Assembly (NCBI GenBank): GCA_020636255.1
Contig: JACJYE010000013.1
Location: 1 to 64,000 of the forward strand
DNA from: Lewinellaceae bacterium
GTDB taxonomy: Bacteria; Bacteroidota; Bacteroidia; Chitinophagales; Saprospiraceae
Length of the DNA: 64,000 nucleotides
Direction of reading: 5' to 3'
Part shown: one piece after another, positions 18,248 to 26,984 of the stretch
Layout of the letters: each line of letters opens with the position of its first letter
Position numbering within the stretch: the stretch's first letter is position 1
Translations under genes and position numbers: made by a program
Notes under the pieces: model-generated
Seen by the model: the letters and a program-made list of their open reading frames with translations, nothing else
Databases searched by the model: none
What the model was told of the DNA's origin: nothing

Positions 18248-18302
18248 GAGCTTGTTTGGAAGCTACTTTTTACCTCTAAAAGTGGCCTCCATACAAGTTC
18301 TC
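18248..18302. repeat. Palindromic element, GCTTGTTNGGAGG family (copy 2), between convergent genes
   Basis: Imperfect inverted arms: GAGCTTGTTTGGAAGC... at 18248-18270 and the complement of GAGAACTTGTATGGAGGC... at 18278-18302. The right arm overlaps the stop codon of the rlmB-like gene (18301-18303). It stands between the convergent ends of atpK and rlmB and could terminate both. Arm sequence is shared with 5930-5978 and 48659-48815. Confidence 0.6.
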
Positions 18303-19053
18303 AGCCATTCAATTCCCGCTGCCGCATTGCTTCGTACAGCATCATTCCTGCGGCCACTGAAACATTAAAAGAATCCGTAGTCCCTTTCTGGGGGATGATG
18401 AAAGTCTCATCGGCCATGCGCGCTATGGCGGGGCTGATACCTTCTCCTTCGGCGCCCAGGACGAAGGCGATGGGCTGTATGAGGCCGAGTGTATAGATGG
18501 GTTTCCGGGCCTGGAGATCGCTGGCCAGCACCTGGATGCCAGATAGTTTGAGGTATTCGATGGCTGTGGCCAGGCTGTTCTCTCTGCAAACCGGTATTTT
18601 GGCTAAGGCTCCTGCCGAGGTTTTCATCGCTTCGGCATTGATCTGGGCGCTGTTCTTTTGTGCGATGATGAGGGCATGCGCGCCGCAGGCTTCCGCGGTG
18701 CGGGCAATGGCGCCGAAATTGCGAACGTCGGTGATGCCGTCCAGTACAACCAGGAGCGGAGATTCCGACCGCTCAAAGATGGTAGGCAATACGTCTTCCA
18801 GCCGGTAGTACCGGATCAGTGCCTGCAGGGCGGCCACGCCCTGGTGGTTGCCCCTGATCATCTTGTTCATCCGCTCTTTGGGCACGACCTGCAGGGGTAT
18901 GCCTTCGGCCTTGCAAAGGTGCCGCAGCTCCTTTTCCATCTCCCCTCTGATACCCTGCTGCAGCATTACCTTGTCGATGGGCGTTCCTGCGCGTATGGCA
19001 TCCACTACCGGGTGGCGGCCGTAGATGACGGCCCTGTCTTTTTCCTGTTCCAT
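18301..19053 (-). CDS. rlmB: RlmB/TrmH-type (SpoU) RNA 2'-O-methyltransferase
   Basis: 250 residues. Enzymes of this family transfer a methyl group from SAM to the 2'-OH of a ribose; RlmB modifies a 23S rRNA guanosine. An N-terminal substrate-binding domain (AVIYGRHPVVDAIRAG) is followed by the trefoil-knot SPOUT domain. Its three motifs are visible: NFGAIARTAEACGAHALII, FVLGAEGEGIS and GTTDSFNVSVAAGMMLYEA. The ATG at 19053 is chosen because the family starts at this motif; a longer frame upstream runs into a miniature element. GATCTTTG on the minus strand (19067-19060) resembles a Bacteroidota -7 box just ahead of the ATG, implying a very short leader. Whether it methylates rRNA or tRNA cannot be decided. 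Confidence 0.9.
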   Translation of the reverse strand: MEQEKDRAVIYGRHPVVDAIRAGTPIDKVMLQQGIRGEMEKELRHLCKAEGIPLQVVPKERMNKMIRGNHQGVAALQALIRYYRLEDVLPTIFERSESPLLVVLDGITDVRNFGAIARTAEACGAHALIIAQKNSAQINAEAMKTSAGALAKIPVCRENSLATAIEYLKLSGIQVLASDLQARKPIYTLGLIQPIAFVLGAEGEGISPAIARMADETFIIPQKGTTDSFNVSVAAGMMLYEAMRQRELNG

Positions 19054-19107
19054 AAGCGGCAAAGATCGGAAAAAACTCTGAGCAATGCTGTGGATACTAT
19101 TGATGCT

Positions 19108-19269
19108 CGGGGCTGTCTCAAAAGTCAAAATAAAAACATCGAAGCCAAATAATAAGCTGTTTATCGCCGCCTGGCCGGTTCTCCCCTTTGGGGAGCCAGA
19201 GGGGCTAGGCCAGGCGGCGAAACATGATTTGGCACTATTTTTCAATTCCATGCTTTTGATACAGCCTCA
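19108..19269. mobile_element. Miniature inverted-repeat element, GGGGCTGTCTCAAAAG family (copy 1)
   Basis: 162 bp with imperfect terminal inverted repeats: GGGGCTGTCTCAAAAG at 19109 and the complement of GAGGCTGTATCAAAAG at the right end. GATGCT stands on both sides (19102-19107 and 19270-19275), a possible 6-bp target duplication. Inside is a GC-rich inverted repeat (CGCCGCCTGGCC ... GGCCAGGCGGCG). No ORF. It lies in the 348-bp divergent region 19054-19401 between rlmB and the M36 peptidase gene; the rest of that region holds the presumed promoters. Related ends occur at 23400-23758 and 29871-30150. Confidence 0.6.
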
Positions 19270-19347
19270 GATGCTATAGATGCTTTTTTGTCGGGCGCCA
19301 AATACTTTCCGTACCGTTCCGGCCGTAAAACAGTATTTAGATTTACC

Positions 19348-19355
19348 TAAATTTG
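19348..19355 (+). promoter_or_regulatory. Candidate -7 box (TAAATTTG) for the M36 peptidase gene
   Basis: TAAATTTG fits the Bacteroidota sigma-factor -7 consensus TAnnTTTG and is followed by GCGGCC, as often seen at start sites in this phylum. It lies 46 bases before the ATG at 19402. No good -33 TTG was found at the expected distance. Confidence 0.35.
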
Positions 19356-19401
19356 CGGCCTGGAATAATATATTTCAATCTTTTAATCATTACCTATTAG
19401 T

Positions 19402-22400
19402 ATGAAAACAGCATTTACGAGTATTTCTCTATTTGCATTATGCCTGCTGGCGGGGTTGCCGGCCAGGGCGCAGCAGCAGACTCCCCTTGATATTGCCCTT
19501 CGCTACCTGGAGCAGCAGCGCGATCAGTGGCAGCTTACCGAAGCTGACGTTAAAGATGTAGTCGTCAGCGACCAGTATACCGACAGCCATAATGGCGTAA
19601 CGCACCTGTATTTCATCCAGCGCCATGCCGGCATCGAGTTGTACAACGCGATCAACGGCGTGCACGTCAGCCAGGATGGGCGGGTGATATACGCTACCAA
19701 CCGCTTTTCGCCGGCGTTGGCCAACCGGGTGAACACTACTACGCCCAGCCTGACGCCTTTGCAGGCCATCGAAGCGGCCGCTTCCCACCTTGGGCTGGCG
19801 ATGGACGCCCTGCCGCGCCTGCTGGAGCAACCCAACGATAAGCTCTTCATATACGATGGCGGCAAGGTTTCCGATTCCGACATCCACGTGAAGCTCAGGT
19901 ACCAGTTGGTAGACGGCGGCATGGCCCGCCTGGTATGGGACCTGGCCATCGATATGCCTACCAATGCGGACTTCTGGAGCCTTCGCGTAGACGCCCTCAC
20001 GGGCGAGGTGTTGGATCAGCAGAACTGGACCCTCTATTGCGACTTCGGCTCCGGCCACGATCATGAGGAAGGCTGCGGCATCGCCGAACGGCAAAGCCAA
20101 TCCTTCCGTCCGGTGCAGGAAGCCCTGGCCATGGAGAGCCGCTCGGTGCTGGACGACGGGGCGCAGTATAACGTCTTCCCTTCTCCGGTGGAAAGCCCCA
20201 ATCACGGCGATCGCGAGCTGGTCGTCAATCCGGCGGACCCGATCGCCTCTCCCTATGGCTGGCATGACATCAACGGCCAGGACGGCCCGGAATACCGCAT
20301 CACCCGGGGCAATAACGTCCACGCCTTTCTGGACCTGAACAACAGCAATTCATCTTCCGGTGACGAGCCCAACGGTGGCGACGCCCTCGTTTTCGACTTC
20401 CCGCTCGACCTCAGCCAGGAACCAAGCGGTTACAGGAATGCCGCCGTTACACAGCTGTTCTACTTTAACAATTTCATGCACGACTTCGCTTATGCCTACG
20501 GCTTTACCGCTCAGGCCGGCAACTTCCAGCAGAACAACTACGGCAGCGGCGGCTCTGGAGGCGACTACGTCCTGGCCCAGGCCCAGGATGGCGGTGGCAG
20601 CAACAACGCCAACTTCTCTACGCCCCCCGATGGCTTTAATGGCCAGATGCAGATGTTCCTATGGACGGGAGGGGGCAGCATCTTTAAGGTTAACTCTCCC
20701 CAATCAGTGGCCGGTTTTTACGAAGCTATTGCGGCTGATTTTGGCCCGCCAATCACCAGCACGCCGCTGACCGGAGAGGTCATCATCGTCAATGATGGCA
20801 CCCTCAGCACTGCATCCCAGGGGTGTAATGCATTGAACAATGGGGACGAATTGCAAGGCAAGATCGCCCTGATCGACCGCGGCTCCTGCAATTTCGACCA
20901 GAAGATCTACAATGCTCAGAATGCCGGTGCAATAGGCGCTATTGTATGCAACTTTGAAGATGCCTTACTCATCATGGGGGCCGTCAATTTGGGTGGCCAG
21001 ATAAACATTCCCTCCTTATTCATACAGAAAACAGATTGTGATGCCATTCGCGTATATGCCGGACAGGGCCTTTCCGTTACCTTTCAGATACCTGAAAATA
21101 ACGGCCCCACGGCCATCGATGGCGACCTGGACAACGGCATCGTTGGCCATGAATATACCCACGGCATTTCTATCCGTTTGACCGGAGGGCCTTCCAATTC
21201 CGGCTGCCTCAACAATGACGAACAAATGGGCGAGGGTTGGAGTGATTTCTTTGCCCTCGTCGCCACTGTAAAGCCCGGTGATGTCGGGGAAACCGCCCGC
21301 GGTATTGGAACCTATGCCTTGCGCCAGGAAACCACGGGCCCGGGTTTCCGTCGCCGCCGTTATTCTACCGATATGTCTATCGACGACCAGGTACTCAGCG
21401 ATATCGCCTGTGGAGGGTTGCCGCATTGTCTGGGAGAAGTTTGGGCAACTACCCTCTGGGACCTGTACTGGGCCATGGTGGACGAGTACGGCTTTGATGA
21501 AGACCAGGTACACGGCAACGGCGGTAATAACAAGGCCATTTTACTGGTGATGGACGCCATGAAGATGCAGGCCTGCAGCCCGGGCTTTATCGATGGCCGC
21601 GATGCCATCCTCGCCGCCGACCAGGCAAATTTCGGAGGCGCCAACGAATGCCTGATCTGGCAGGTGTTTGCCCGCCGCGGTATCGGCTACTATGCCGAAC
21701 AGGGCAGCAGTAACAACGTTTCTGACAATATTCAGAACTTTGACCCCAGGCCCGAGTGCATTAAAGAACTGAAAATAACGAAAGCAGTAACGCCTTTTAT
21801 CAACCCGGGAGAAGAAGTGGCGGCGAGCCTGACGATCACCAACCATAAGGGCAATGCAGTGAGCGGAGTAATGGTAGAAGATGAGCTACCGGCGGGCGCT
21901 ACCTACGTGGCGGGCTCCGGCTCGGGCGCCCCGGTGGAAGTGCAGGGCGACAAAGTCGTCTTCAACCTCGGCGATATGTCGAATGGGGAGGTGCGCAGCT
22001 TATCGTACAAATATGTATCAGACGCCGGCGCGGGTTCTTACCGCCAGTATCTGGACGATGTAGAGAACGGCGACGAGAACTGGTTCTTCCTCAACCTTTT
22101 CCCCGAGGGCTTCGACATCTGGTACGTTACCGATGAAGATGCGCATAGCGGTACGCATAGCTGGTATGTGCCCAATACCGCGAATGAGAACGACCAGGTG
22201 ATCCAGATGGTGGAGCCTATTGCCGTTTCCGGCAGCCGGCCGGTGCTGCGTTTCTATCACCGCTATAATACGCAAGCCGGCTACGACGGTGGTTTCGTTG
22301 AAATAACGACGAATGGCGGTGCTTCCTGGGATAAAATCAGTGACAAGATCATTCGCAACGGTTATTCGGGCCGGATCAATTACAGCACCTTTGCCATTCC

Positions 22401-22950
22401 CTATCTGGATGCCTATTGGGGCGATTCCCAGGGCTGGATCGGCACCTATGTCGACCTGAGCAGTTATGTAGGCCAGGAGGTGACGTTGCGCTTCCGCTTT
22501 GGCTCGGATGACAACACTGCTCCGTCCAGCCCGGCCGCAGGCTGGTACGTCGACGACATCGAATTTATGGATATGCTCAACTACAACGGCGAAGCCTGCG
22601 TCACCTCCAGTGAGGGCGACCTGGCCTGCGCTGTTGCCGATGAAGCGGGCACCATCGTGGAATCGGGCCTGGTAAGCAGCAGCCGGGATGAAACTACTGC
22701 AGCCCGGATAAGCGTTTTCCCCAACCCTGCTCAGAACCAGCTCAACGTTGGCATTACCCTTGAGCATGCCCAAACGGTGGTGGCCAGCCTGGTGAGCAGC
22801 GAAGGCCGCATCGTAGCTACACAAAAGGTAGACGCTTCGGCAGGCTTCCAGCTTATCCAGATGGATGTGGCGCAGCTTCCGGCGGGTTTCTACTTCGTGA
22901 AGGTATTCGCCGGCCAGCAAACGGCCGTAGAGAAGGTGATCATAAAATAA
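19402..22950 (+). CDS. Secreted M36 (fungalysin-type) zinc metallopeptidase, T9SS cargo
   Basis: 1182 residues. A signal peptide (1-23, ending ARAQ) and an FTP/PepSY-like inhibitory propeptide (about 30-220) precede the M36 catalytic domain. The zinc site is His583-Glu584-His587 in GHEYTHG, with the third ligand in GEGWSDFF. A PA domain (about 455-565, CNALNNGDELQGKIALIDRG) is inserted just before the zinc helix. It is followed by a DUF11-like repeat (LKITKAVTPFINPGEEV), a MAM/immune-inhibitor-like beta-sandwich (about 880-1060) and a C-terminal T9SS sorting domain (ISVFPNPAQNQLNVGI; LPAGFYFVKVF). It should digest extracellular protein. T9SS export is inferred from the C-terminal domain. The gene appears monocistronic. 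Confidence 0.95.
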   Translation: MKTAFTSISLFALCLLAGLPARAQQQTPLDIALRYLEQQRDQWQLTEADVKDVVVSDQYTDSHNGVTHLYFIQRHAGIELYNAINGVHVSQDGRVIYATNRFSPALANRVNTTTPSLTPLQAIEAAASHLGLAMDALPRLLEQPNDKLFIYDGGKVSDSDIHVKLRYQLVDGGMARLVWDLAIDMPTNADFWSLRVDALTGEVLDQQNWTLYCDFGSGHDHEEGCGIAERQSQSFRPVQEALAMESRSVLDDGAQYNVFPSPVESPNHGDRELVVNPADPIASPYGWHDINGQDGPEYRITRGNNVHAFLDLNNSNSSSGDEPNGGDALVFDFPLDLSQEPSGYRNAAVTQLFYFNNFMHDFAYAYGFTAQAGNFQQNNYGSGGSGGDYVLAQAQDGGGSNNANFSTPPDGFNGQMQMFLWTGGGSIFKVNSPQSVAGFYEAIAADFGPPITSTPLTGEVIIVNDGTLSTASQGCNALNNGDELQGKIALIDRGSCNFDQKIYNAQNAGAIGAIVCNFEDALLIMGAVNLGGQINIPSLFIQKTDCDAIRVYAGQGLSVTFQIPENNGPTAIDGDLDNGIVGHEYTHGISIRLTGGPSNSGCLNNDEQMGEGWSDFFALVATVKPGDVGETARGIGTYALRQETTGPGFRRRRYSTDMSIDDQVLSDIACGGLPHCLGEVWATTLWDLYWAMVDEYGFDEDQVHGNGGNNKAILLVMDAMKMQACSPGFIDGRDAILAADQANFGGANECLIWQVFARRGIGYYAEQGSSNNVSDNIQNFDPRPECIKELKITKAVTPFINPGEEVAASLTITNHKGNAVSGVMVEDELPAGATYVAGSGSGAPVEVQGDKVVFNLGDMSNGEVRSLSYKYVSDAGAGSYRQYLDDVENGDENWFFLNLFPEGFDIWYVTDEDAHSGTHSWYVPNTANENDQVIQMVEPIAVSGSRPVLRFYHRYNTQAGYDGGFVEITTNGGASWDKISDKIIRNGYSGRINYSTFAIPYLDAYWGDSQGWIGTYVDLSSYVGQEVTLRFRFGSDDNTAPSSPAAGWYVDDIEFMDMLNYNGEACVTSSEGDLACAVADEAGTIVESGLVSSSRDETTAARISVFPNPAQNQLNVGITLEHAQTVVASLVSSEGRIVATQKVDASAGFQLIQMDVAQLPAGFYFVKVFAGQQTAVEKVIIK

Positions 22951-22966
22951 GGAACGATCAAAAAAC

Positions 22967-23288
22967 ATGACTCCTGCGAATCAGGGGCTAAAAAAGGAGA
23001 TGGTGCAATGGGAAGAGCCCGGAAAGCCCAGGCTTGGCCCGTTAGAGCCTGCTCCGGCTGGCCGGAGGACAATATCTTTGTAGAAAATCGAAGAAAACCA
23101 TTGCTTGCGGCCCGGTCGCTTTCGCTGCTCACAGCTTCAGCGCCGAGGCAGGGGTAGCCATCTTCAAGGCAATGCACCATTTACCGGGATTAGATACCAG
23201 CCCTACGGGCCGGGAACCAGGTTTTCGCCGTTTATGCTACAAAGATGACGGCCCGCTGGGCCGTTAGCCCCTGATTCGCATGAGTCAT
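22967..23288. mobile_element. Inverted-repeat element (322 bp) just after the M36 gene
   Basis: Ends are 25-bp inverted repeats with one mismatch: 22967-22991 (ATGACTCCTGCGAATCAGGG...) and 23264-23288. The left end is 16 bases after the M36 stop codon. The interior includes smaller GC-rich palindromes such as GGCCCGCTGGGCC and no credible ORF. No clear target duplication was found. It belongs to the 1023-bp gene-free stretch 22951-23973, which also holds a second element at 23400-23758. It could also act as a terminator. Confidence 0.6.
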
Positions 23289-23399
23289 TCCTGATTTTAA
23301 AGGTGCATTCCAAACAGGAACCCCCACCCTTTTAGGGGTGAAATACCGGCAGCAGGCTACCCAAAAGCTGGTTACCGTGCCGTGAGGTGCGCATATATT

Positions 23400-23758
23400 G
23401 AGGTTGTCTCAGAAGTAAGCTTTGAGGTATTCCCGGCAAATATTGAACCGCGGACGCAAAGTAGGTTCCCGCAAAGGGCGCTAAGGTCTCGCAAAGGGCG
23501 CTAAGGTGGTTTTCATCTCTCTTGGCGTACTTCGCGGGAGGCCCCAAAGGCTTCCCGCAGAACGCAGCGTTCTTGAACAATTCTTCGCGCCCTCTGCGTC
23601 TCATATATTTGCAGTAAAAGAACCGCAGAGACGCAGAGGTTTTTCGCGGGAAGAGCTCCTTCTATACGCCCTGCTTTGCGCTTTTCTCCGCGTCTCTGCG
23701 TCTTTGCGGTTAATTATTCTGCAGGTTTTCCTTATGCAGGTTCTTTTGAGACAGCCCC
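23400..23758. mobile_element. Miniature inverted-repeat element, GGGGCTGTCTCAAAAG family (copy 2)
   Basis: 359 bp. The left end GAGGTTGTCTCAGAAG and the right end, in reverse complement GGGGCTGTCTCAAAAG, are imperfect inverted repeats. The first 130 bp and the last 45 bp are nearly identical to the element at 29871-30150. The interior holds repeated CGCAAAGGGCGCTAAGG phrases and an inverted pair (AACCGCAGAGACGCAGAGG near 23620 against its approximate complement near 23690-23712). No transposase or other ORF is credible. The remaining 23759-23973 contains more 'gcgtctccgcgcctctgcggtt' type sequence directly ahead of the next gene. Confidence 0.6.
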
Positions 23759-23925
23759 AAGGCTTTGGTTGGCACCTTCTACCGATATTTTGTACCTAGC
23801 GGTACCGCCTTGGGCTTGCCGCAGGTACAATTGTTAGAATTCGGGATGATCCATATTTTTTGTACACGGCTAAAAAAGCAGGTATTGCCTGCTGCTAAAA
23901 AGCGCAGTATTCGCAAAGCATATTA

Positions 23926-23933
23926 TACCTTTG
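23926..23933 (+). promoter_or_regulatory. Candidate -7 box (TACCTTTG) for the small membrane protein gene
   Basis: TACCTTTG fits the Bacteroidota TAnnTTTG element and lies 40 bases before the ATG at 23974. It falls in repeat-derived sequence (tttgcgtctccgcg), so the promoter may have been supplied by that repeat. No clear -33 TTG. Confidence 0.3.
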
Positions 23934-23973
23934 CGTCTCCGCGCCTCTGCGGTTAAACCTACCGGATGGTACT

Positions 23974-24432
23974 ATGAGCCGAAAAGTACAACTCGAACTA
24001 TTATTTCTTGTATTCACCGCCTTTATTACCGTTGCTGTCCTCTTTCCCATTCTCAATTCGGTGCCGAAGTACCCTTTCCTTTTTGACAACATCTTGTACA
24101 TCATGACTGCCGTTACAGTGACGCGGTATCTTTTTCTCCTGCAGCACACCTTCCTCGCGCGGCGCCAGGTGCTTAAGGTGGCCCTCGTTTTCATCTTCAT
24201 TCCCTTCGTGTTTTACCTCATCCAGGAGCTCAACCATTTCCAGGTATACCTCGACGAAGAAGGGCTGGATGCCGTCGTTGGCAACCTCCCTTACGAAAGC
24301 CGCGGCAATATGGTGGATTACATCCGCAGCGAGATGATCCTCTTCAGCGTGGCCAGCATCGTAGCTTCCGTGGCCTTTCCCATCCGCCTGATCATCTCGG
24401 TATGGCGTACGAGGAATTGGGGGATGGTGTGA
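23974..24432 (+). CDS. Small polytopic membrane protein, unknown function
   Basis: 152 residues, not recognised. About four membrane segments are visible: LLFLVFTAFITVAVLFPIL (about 8-27), ILYIMTAVTVTRYLFLL (about 41-58), VALVFIFIPFVFYLI (about 69-84) and the C-terminal SVASIVASVAFPIRLIISV (about 124-143). Between the third and fourth is an acidic loop (YLDEEGLDAVVGNLPYESRG). No catalytic motif. Codon use resembles its neighbours and hydrophobic periodicity is good, so I regard it as a real gene. It stands alone between repeat DNA and the convergent ABM-domain gene. Confidence 0.65.
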   Translation: MSRKVQLELLFLVFTAFITVAVLFPILNSVPKYPFLFDNILYIMTAVTVTRYLFLLQHTFLARRQVLKVALVFIFIPFVFYLIQELNHFQVYLDEEGLDAVVGNLPYESRGNMVDYIRSEMILFSVASIVASVAFPIRLIISVWRTRNWGMV

Positions 24433-24442
24433 AAGGTGAACA

Positions 24443-24739
24443 TCAATCAACCATCCATTCCGTAACGCTCCAGGCTTCCGCTTTTTCAGCGAAGAGGGCT
24501 TTAGTGCGGCTCCAGGTATCCTTAAAGAATTCCGAGAAGCGGTAGTGGTCGAGGTGTTCCTGGCTGTCCCAGGTGCTGAAGGTGAAGAACACTTTGCTGC
24601 CGGGCTGGGTGCACTGGAGCAGTTCCAGGTGGCGGCAGCCGGGGAAGGCGCGGATACGGGGGCTGGCCGCTTCGTACAATGCGAGGAAATCCGCCACTTT
24701 ATCCTCCTGAAAGGTGAGCTTGACGATTCGTTTGATCAT
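24443..24739 (-). CDS. Antibiotic biosynthesis monooxygenase (ABM) domain protein
   Basis: 98 residues forming a single ferredoxin-like ABM domain, similar in size to YgiN-type quinol monooxygenases and heme-degrading IsdG-like proteins. It begins MIKRIVKLTFQEDKVADFLA and carries the typical HLELLQCTQPGSKVFFTFSTW strand pair and DHYRFSEFFKDTW helix. Its ATG overlaps the stop of the SAM hydrolase gene by four bases (ATGA), so the two form an operon. Substrate unknown; a housekeeping detoxification or quinone role is only a family-based guess. Confidence 0.8.
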   Translation of the reverse strand: MIKRIVKLTFQEDKVADFLALYEAASPRIRAFPGCRHLELLQCTQPGSKVFFTFSTWDSQEHLDHYRFSEFFKDTWSRTKALFAEKAEAWSVTEWMVD

Positions 24740-25506
24740 GAGTGGAAATCGATTTGGATGTTGTCGTCCACTTTCAGGCCCAGCAGGCTGCTGGCCTTGC
24801 CCATATTGATGGCGATCTCCAGCTGGCCGGCTGCGTTGAATAGGCAGAGCGGGTCGCCCACTGGCACGTCGTGATAATGGCGGGAGAGCTGGCAGATAGG
24901 GGCGTTGCGTTTGAAGTAAAGCGAGAACTTGCGCTCAGCGCCCACCTGGCCGAAGAGGCTTTTCGGGACGTTGGTGATGACGTTCTCAAAATTGTCGATA
25001 TAGGCCACGGAACCCCGGATCTGGGAATTGCTGATGACGGGCTGCAGGGTGATGCGCTGTTGCACGTTCTGGGCGGGCAAGCCGATCTCCAGCAGGGGTT
25101 TGCCGTGTGCGAGGTGGCCCACGGCCTGCCCGTAGGCCTCGCGAAGCGGGAAAGTACTGTTCGAGGGGTATTCCAGTTCATAGATGAGCTGGGGCATTTC
25201 GTCAAAGATCAGGGAGAACAGGCCATTGTCGGGAGCGATAAAGTAGTGGCCCTGAACCCCGGTGGCCAGAAAACGCGTTTCCGCATCATAATAATCATTG
25301 ACGCTGATGAGGTGGATGGTGCCTATGGGGAAGCTCGGCCAGGCGTTGCGGAAGAGGAAGGCCGCCTGCACGATGTCGTAATTCTGGATGCCGTGCGTGA
25401 TGTCGATAATGTTCAGTTGCGGGTGCTCGCACAACATGGCGCCCTTGATCATCGCCAGGTAGTGGTCCTGCCAGCCAAAGTCCGTAGTCAGTGTTACGAT
25501 GGGCAT
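24736..25506 (-). CDS. S-adenosyl-L-methionine hydrolase (adenosine-forming; DUF62/SAM hydroxide adenosyltransferase)
   Basis: 256 residues. Family members split SAM with water or hydroxide to adenosine and methionine; the fold is shared with fluorinase and chlorinase. Family motifs are TLTTDFGWQDHYLAMIKGA at the N-terminus, IIDITHGIQNYDIVQAAF, GTIHLISVNDYYD and FIAPDNGLFSLIFDE. The C-terminal beta-barrel has VAYIDNFENVITNV and INMGKASSLLGLKVDD. Length fits the hydrolase group, and I see no extra loop of the kind that marks fluorinases. It is the first gene of a two-gene operon with the ABM protein and is divergent from phoH. Confidence 0.88.
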   Translation of the reverse strand: MPIVTLTTDFGWQDHYLAMIKGAMLCEHPQLNIIDITHGIQNYDIVQAAFLFRNAWPSFPIGTIHLISVNDYYDAETRFLATGVQGHYFIAPDNGLFSLIFDEMPQLIYELEYPSNSTFPLREAYGQAVGHLAHGKPLLEIGLPAQNVQQRITLQPVISNSQIRGSVAYIDNFENVITNVPKSLFGQVGAERKFSLYFKRNAPICQLSRHYHDVPVGDPLCLFNAAGQLEIAINMGKASSLLGLKVDDNIQIDFHS

Positions 25507-25819
25507 ACGTGTGGGTACTTTTTAAGAAAATTTGATTTTGAGGGCTACTTTGTCGTAAAAATAGGTGATAAGCGCAACATTATCACCATATTGGAGCACC
25601 TGCTGGGCAGAGGGGCGAAACGGCGGAATAAAACAGCCGTTAAATCCCTGGTTCTGTCGGGAGAATATTGGTAATTTTGTTTCAACGAGCAATACTGCCC
25701 GGCCGTTTCGGGTAGCCTCTGCTCCGCCGCAAAAATGCGCTTTGCAGAACTTTTTTTTTGAGGCGCGGGTTCTCTTTGCGGCATATCGATTTACTCATTA
25801 AAAAAAGGGGATACAAGTA
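25507..25819. other. Divergent intergenic region between SAM hydrolase and phoH
   Basis: 313 bp without a credible gene. On the plus strand TAATTTTG at 25672-25679 fits the TAnnTTTG -7 consensus and could start the phoH transcript about 140 bases ahead of its start codon. A 9-base T run is at 25751-25759. No repeat element was recognised here, unlike most other long gaps of the window. Confidence 0.4.
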
Positions 25820-26896
25820 TTGAGTGAGATCATCCTGACCGTCGACAGCGTCGATCTCGTCGAGTTGTACGGTGAAAACAACGTCAAGTTAAACTTGCTT
25901 CGCAAGGCATTTCCCGAAGTGACGATCACTTCCCGAGGCAGCAACGTAAAGCTGGCCGGTGAAAAAAAGTTTACCCAGAAGGCAAAGGATAAATTGGAGA
26001 TGATGGTACGCCTGCTCCGGGAGCACGAAGAGCTGCCCGTGCAGATGGTGGAAGACCTGCTCAGCGGCGCCAACCCCTTCGAGACGCGCCTGAGCAGTAC
26101 CCGTGCAGCCAACAAGACCATCCTGTACGGCCGCGACGGGAAGCCGATCAAGGCTAAGACCCGCAACCAGAAAAAGCTCATCGAGGCTTCCGAGAATAAC
26201 GACATCGTCTTTGCCGTCGGCCCTGCCGGCACCGGCAAGACCTATACTGCCGTAGCCCTCGCCGTGCGCGCCCTGAAGAACCGGCTGGTCAAAAAGATCA
26301 TCCTGACGCGCCCTGCTGTGGAAGCCGGCGAGAGCCTGGGCTTCCTGCCCGGCGACCTCAAAGAGAAGATCGACCCTTATCTGCGGCCCCTCTACGATGC
26401 GCTGGACGATATGCTGCCCATGGAAAAGCTGCAGCAATTCATGGCCAACCGCATCATCGAGATCGCCCCGCTGGCCTTTATGCGGGGCCGGACATTGGAT
26501 AATGCCTTCATCATCCTGGACGAGGCCCAGAACTGCTCTACCATGCAGCTCAAGATGTTCCTCACCCGCCTCGGCCCTTCGGCCCAGTGCATCATCACCG
26601 GCGACCTGTCGCAGGTCGACCTGCCGTTCCACCAGAAATCGGGCCTGCGCCGCGCTATCGACCTGCTTCAGCATCTCGAGGGCATAGAAGCCGTTTACCT
26701 GGATGCTGAAGACGTGGTCCGCCATCGCCTGGTCAAGGAGATCATCCGCGCTTATGAGCGCTCGGATGAAGATATGCGCCAACGCCACAAGCAAAAAGAA
26801 GATGGGGAAGAAGAAGCTGCGAAAAAAGAGGAAAAACAGGCCCCGCAACCCGATCCTTTCCCCTGGACGCACATGGCCGGGGAGGAAGAGGAGTGA
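25820..26896 (+). CDS. phoH: PhoH family protein (ATP-binding, RNA-related)
   Basis: 358 residues. PhoH proteins are P-loop ATPases, often linked to RNA helicase/nuclease activity and ribosome maturation. An N-terminal KH-like region (VTITSRGSNVKLAGEKKFTQ) precedes the ATPase with Walker A GPAGTGKT and Walker B region NAFIILDEAQNCSTMQLKMF. GDLSQVDLPF and SGLRRAIDLLQ follow. The C-terminus is a charged, low-complexity tail rich in Lys and Glu. The reading frame starts with TTG at 25820, preceded at nine bases by AGGGG; no ATG is near in frame, so a TTG start is the best choice. No operon partner is clear; a 61-codon gene and aroA follow on the same strand. Confidence 0.92.
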   Translation: MSEIILTVDSVDLVELYGENNVKLNLLRKAFPEVTITSRGSNVKLAGEKKFTQKAKDKLEMMVRLLREHEELPVQMVEDLLSGANPFETRLSSTRAANKTILYGRDGKPIKAKTRNQKKLIEASENNDIVFAVGPAGTGKTYTAVALAVRALKNRLVKKIILTRPAVEAGESLGFLPGDLKEKIDPYLRPLYDALDDMLPMEKLQQFMANRIIEIAPLAFMRGRTLDNAFIILDEAQNCSTMQLKMFLTRLGPSAQCIITGDLSQVDLPFHQKSGLRRAIDLLQHLEGIEAVYLDAEDVVRHRLVKEIIRAYERSDEDMRQRHKQKEDGEEEAAKKEEKQAPQPDPFPWTHMAGEEEE

Positions 26897-26984
26897 CGGC
26901 CCGGGCCGAGATTTTCCATAAATAGTGAAACCCTGCACCCGTATTCCAGTTTAAAAGAGTACTACTGCATATCAAAATACAGCC

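Noticed and set aside
22951..23973. tRNA or rRNA fragment in the longest gene-free region
   Set aside because: No cloverleaf, no conserved tRNA T-loop and no rRNA landmark were found; the sequence is explained by inverted-repeat elements.
24736..25506. Fluorinase or chlorinase
   Set aside because: Same superfamily, but length and motifs fit the widespread SAM hydrolase group and no halogen-binding extra loop was seen.
25889..26938. 349-codon minus-strand ORF opposite phoH
   Set aside because: PhoH carries intact Walker motifs; the opposite frame has no recognisable domain.
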